6,743 nt of DNA from Actinomycetota bacterium (lineage in GTDB: Bacteria > Cyanobacteriota > Vampirovibrionia > Obscuribacterales > Obscuribacteraceae), in assembly GCA_903970355.1 (NCBI GenBank), contig CAJCIF010000028.1, positions 1 through 6,743 on the forward strand. The letters run 5' to 3'. The position numbers were made by a program, and so were the translations under genes. The notes beneath the pieces are model-generated. The model was not told where the DNA came from and made no database searches. It saw only the letters and a list, made by a program, of their open reading frames with translations. Each line of letters starts with the position of its first letter. The stretch's first letter is position 1. Positions 6,025-6,743 of this stretch are shown in pieces.

Positions 6025-6743
6025 GTGCTCGATCAAGTTATAAACACCTCTGAGCAAACTGATGCTTTCGCTAAGGAAGAAGATTTAGCGAAAGGACGAG
6101 CCAATGTCGAGTCGCGTCTGGAAAAAGTGGCGGCCAGTGGTCCCGGGGCTATTTATACCTATCGCGAGGGCAATGATGGCACAATTACCCTCCCCTATTC
6201 ATCGGCAAAGATAGAAGAGCTGTTTGGTGTTGGACCGGAAATTTTAGCGAAAGATGCAATGGTTTGCTGGAAACTCATTCATCCTGATGATCTTCCTCGC
6301 GTTCAAAAATCCGTAGCAGAATCGAAAAGGACGCTTTTGCCGTGGCACAGTGAATTTCGGCTTATGCATCCGAGAAAAGGTGAGATTTGGGTTGAAGGCA
6401 ATTCAATACCCGAAGTGGAGTCTGATGGTTCGGTACTCTGGGCAGGTTACATGTTGGATGTCACCGACCGGAGACGCACTGTTCGAGCACTCCAGGAAAG
6501 CGAGCTTCGCTTTCGGCAAGTATTTGATCACTCTTCGGACTGCATATTCCTCTTAGATGTGACCGACGACCATCGATTCAAATTTGTTGGTGCAAATGCC
6601 GCCAATCAAATAGTGCTTGGTAAGTCAGCTTCAGAATTGGTGGGTCGTTATGTCGAGGAAGTGACACCTGAGCTTTGCGATCATGTCATTACACATTACC
6701 GACAATGCCTGGAAGCGGGTGAAGCCATCAACTATGAGGAAGA
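6025..6743 (+). CDS. Multi-PAS sensory protein, N-terminal part (cut by window end)
   Basis: The frame is open from after a TAA at 5968-5970 to the window edge and contains no ATG before residue 79. The GTG at 6025 is the first usual start codon, and purine-rich AGGGCAGGAAG (6011-6021) lies just upstream, although the AGGAAG core is only 3 nt away. The 239 visible residues contain a charged N-terminal segment (1-35), a PAS domain of the PAS_3 type (about 36-150: AIYTYREG, YSSAKIEELFGV, CWKLIHPDDLPRV, FRLMHPRKGEIWVEG, and the PAC end GYMLDVTDRR), a connecting helix with LQESELRFRQVFDHS (156-170), and a second PAS (about 161 onward: CIFLLDVTDDHRFKFVGANAA, LGKSASELVGR). No membrane helix is visible, so sensing appears cytoplasmic. 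Such proteins usually end in a histidine kinase or a GGDEF/EAL output; the output domain lies outside the window. Confidence 0.88.
   Translation, partial: MLDQVINTSEQTDAFAKEEDLAKGRANVESRLEKVAASGPGAIYTYREGNDGTITLPYSSAKIEELFGVGPEILAKDAMVCWKLIHPDDLPRVQKSVAESKRTLLPWHSEFRLMHPRKGEIWVEGNSIPEVESDGSVLWAGYMLDVTDRRRTVRALQESELRFRQVFDHSSDCIFLLDVTDDHRFKFVGANAANQIVLGKSASELVGRYVEEVTPELCDHVITHYRQCLEAGEAINYEE
6065..6094 (+). repeat. Perfect 10-bp inverted repeat early in the PAS gene
   Basis: CTTTCGCTAA (6065-6074) and TTAGCGAAAG (6085-6094) are exact reverse complements around a 10-nt loop, GGAAGAAGAT. The repeat begins 41 nt into the coding region, covering about codons 14-24, where a hairpin in the mRNA could affect early elongation. 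The loop is purine-rich. Both arms encode ordinary residues (AFAKEEDLAK), so it may be a by-product of codon choice. Confidence 0.45.

Noticed and set aside
5979..6043. Two tiny overlapping ORFs (5979-6005 and 6002-6043, joined by ATGA) before the PAS gene GTG
   Set aside because: Neither has a convincing ribosome binding site, and such short frames are expected by chance.
6084..6253. Repeated TTTAGCGAAAG at 6084-6094 and 6243-6253, with a related copy near 4314
   Set aside because: Each encodes Leu-Ala-Lys in frame with the same codons; this looks like codon reuse rather than a repeat element.

Overview
The window looks like the chromosome of a diderm (Gram-negative type) bacterium of roughly balanced base composition. 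The main support is an ExbD/TolR-type energy-transduction protein, which normally works across an inner membrane and periplasm, and an MBOAT plus SGNH pair of the kind used to acylate envelope or secreted polysaccharides. Several genes carry clear Shine-Dalgarno sequences. The phylum cannot be read safely from this window. Bacterial relatives of lipase maturation factor are uncommon; a non-photosynthetic cyanobacterial relative, planctomycete or acidobacterium would be possible guesses, but they are only guesses. No mobile element, CRISPR array, tRNA or rRNA is visible.

Layout. (1) Left edge to 625, plus strand: the C-terminal two thirds of a PfkB/ribokinase-type sugar kinase. (2) 618-1046, minus strand: a single ExbD/TolR-like gene, convergent with the kinase and overlapping it by 8 bp. 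(3) 1047-1246: a divergent intergenic region with a perfect 12-bp palindrome and a weak candidate promoter for exbD. (4) 1247-5933, plus strand: four closely spaced genes that look like one transcription unit. They encode a polytopic membrane protein of the lipase maturation factor (LMF) family, an unrecognised 125-residue soluble protein, an MBOAT membrane O-acyltransferase, and a membrane-anchored SGNH-hydrolase-like protein. Between the second and third genes lies a stable hairpin, within and after which a 15-codon leader ORF starts and runs over the MBOAT start codon. (5) 5934-6024: a short spacer with a weak candidate promoter. (6) 6025 to the right edge, plus strand: the start of a multi-PAS sensory protein, cut by the window end.

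How the genes may work together. MBOAT proteins move an acyl group across or into the membrane, and an SGNH partner transfers it onto a polysaccharide or another extracytoplasmic acceptor; the alginate acetylation machinery (AlgI with AlgJ/AlgX) is the known pattern. The unusual part is the LMF-family gene heading the same gene run. In animals LMF1 is needed for secreted lipases to fold and mature in the ER. Here its nearest enzymatic neighbour outside the membrane is an esterase/lipase-fold protein, which suggests, without proving it, a maturation-factor/client pair or a combined acylation machine. The flanking kinase, ExbD protein and PAS protein show no evident functional link to this module.
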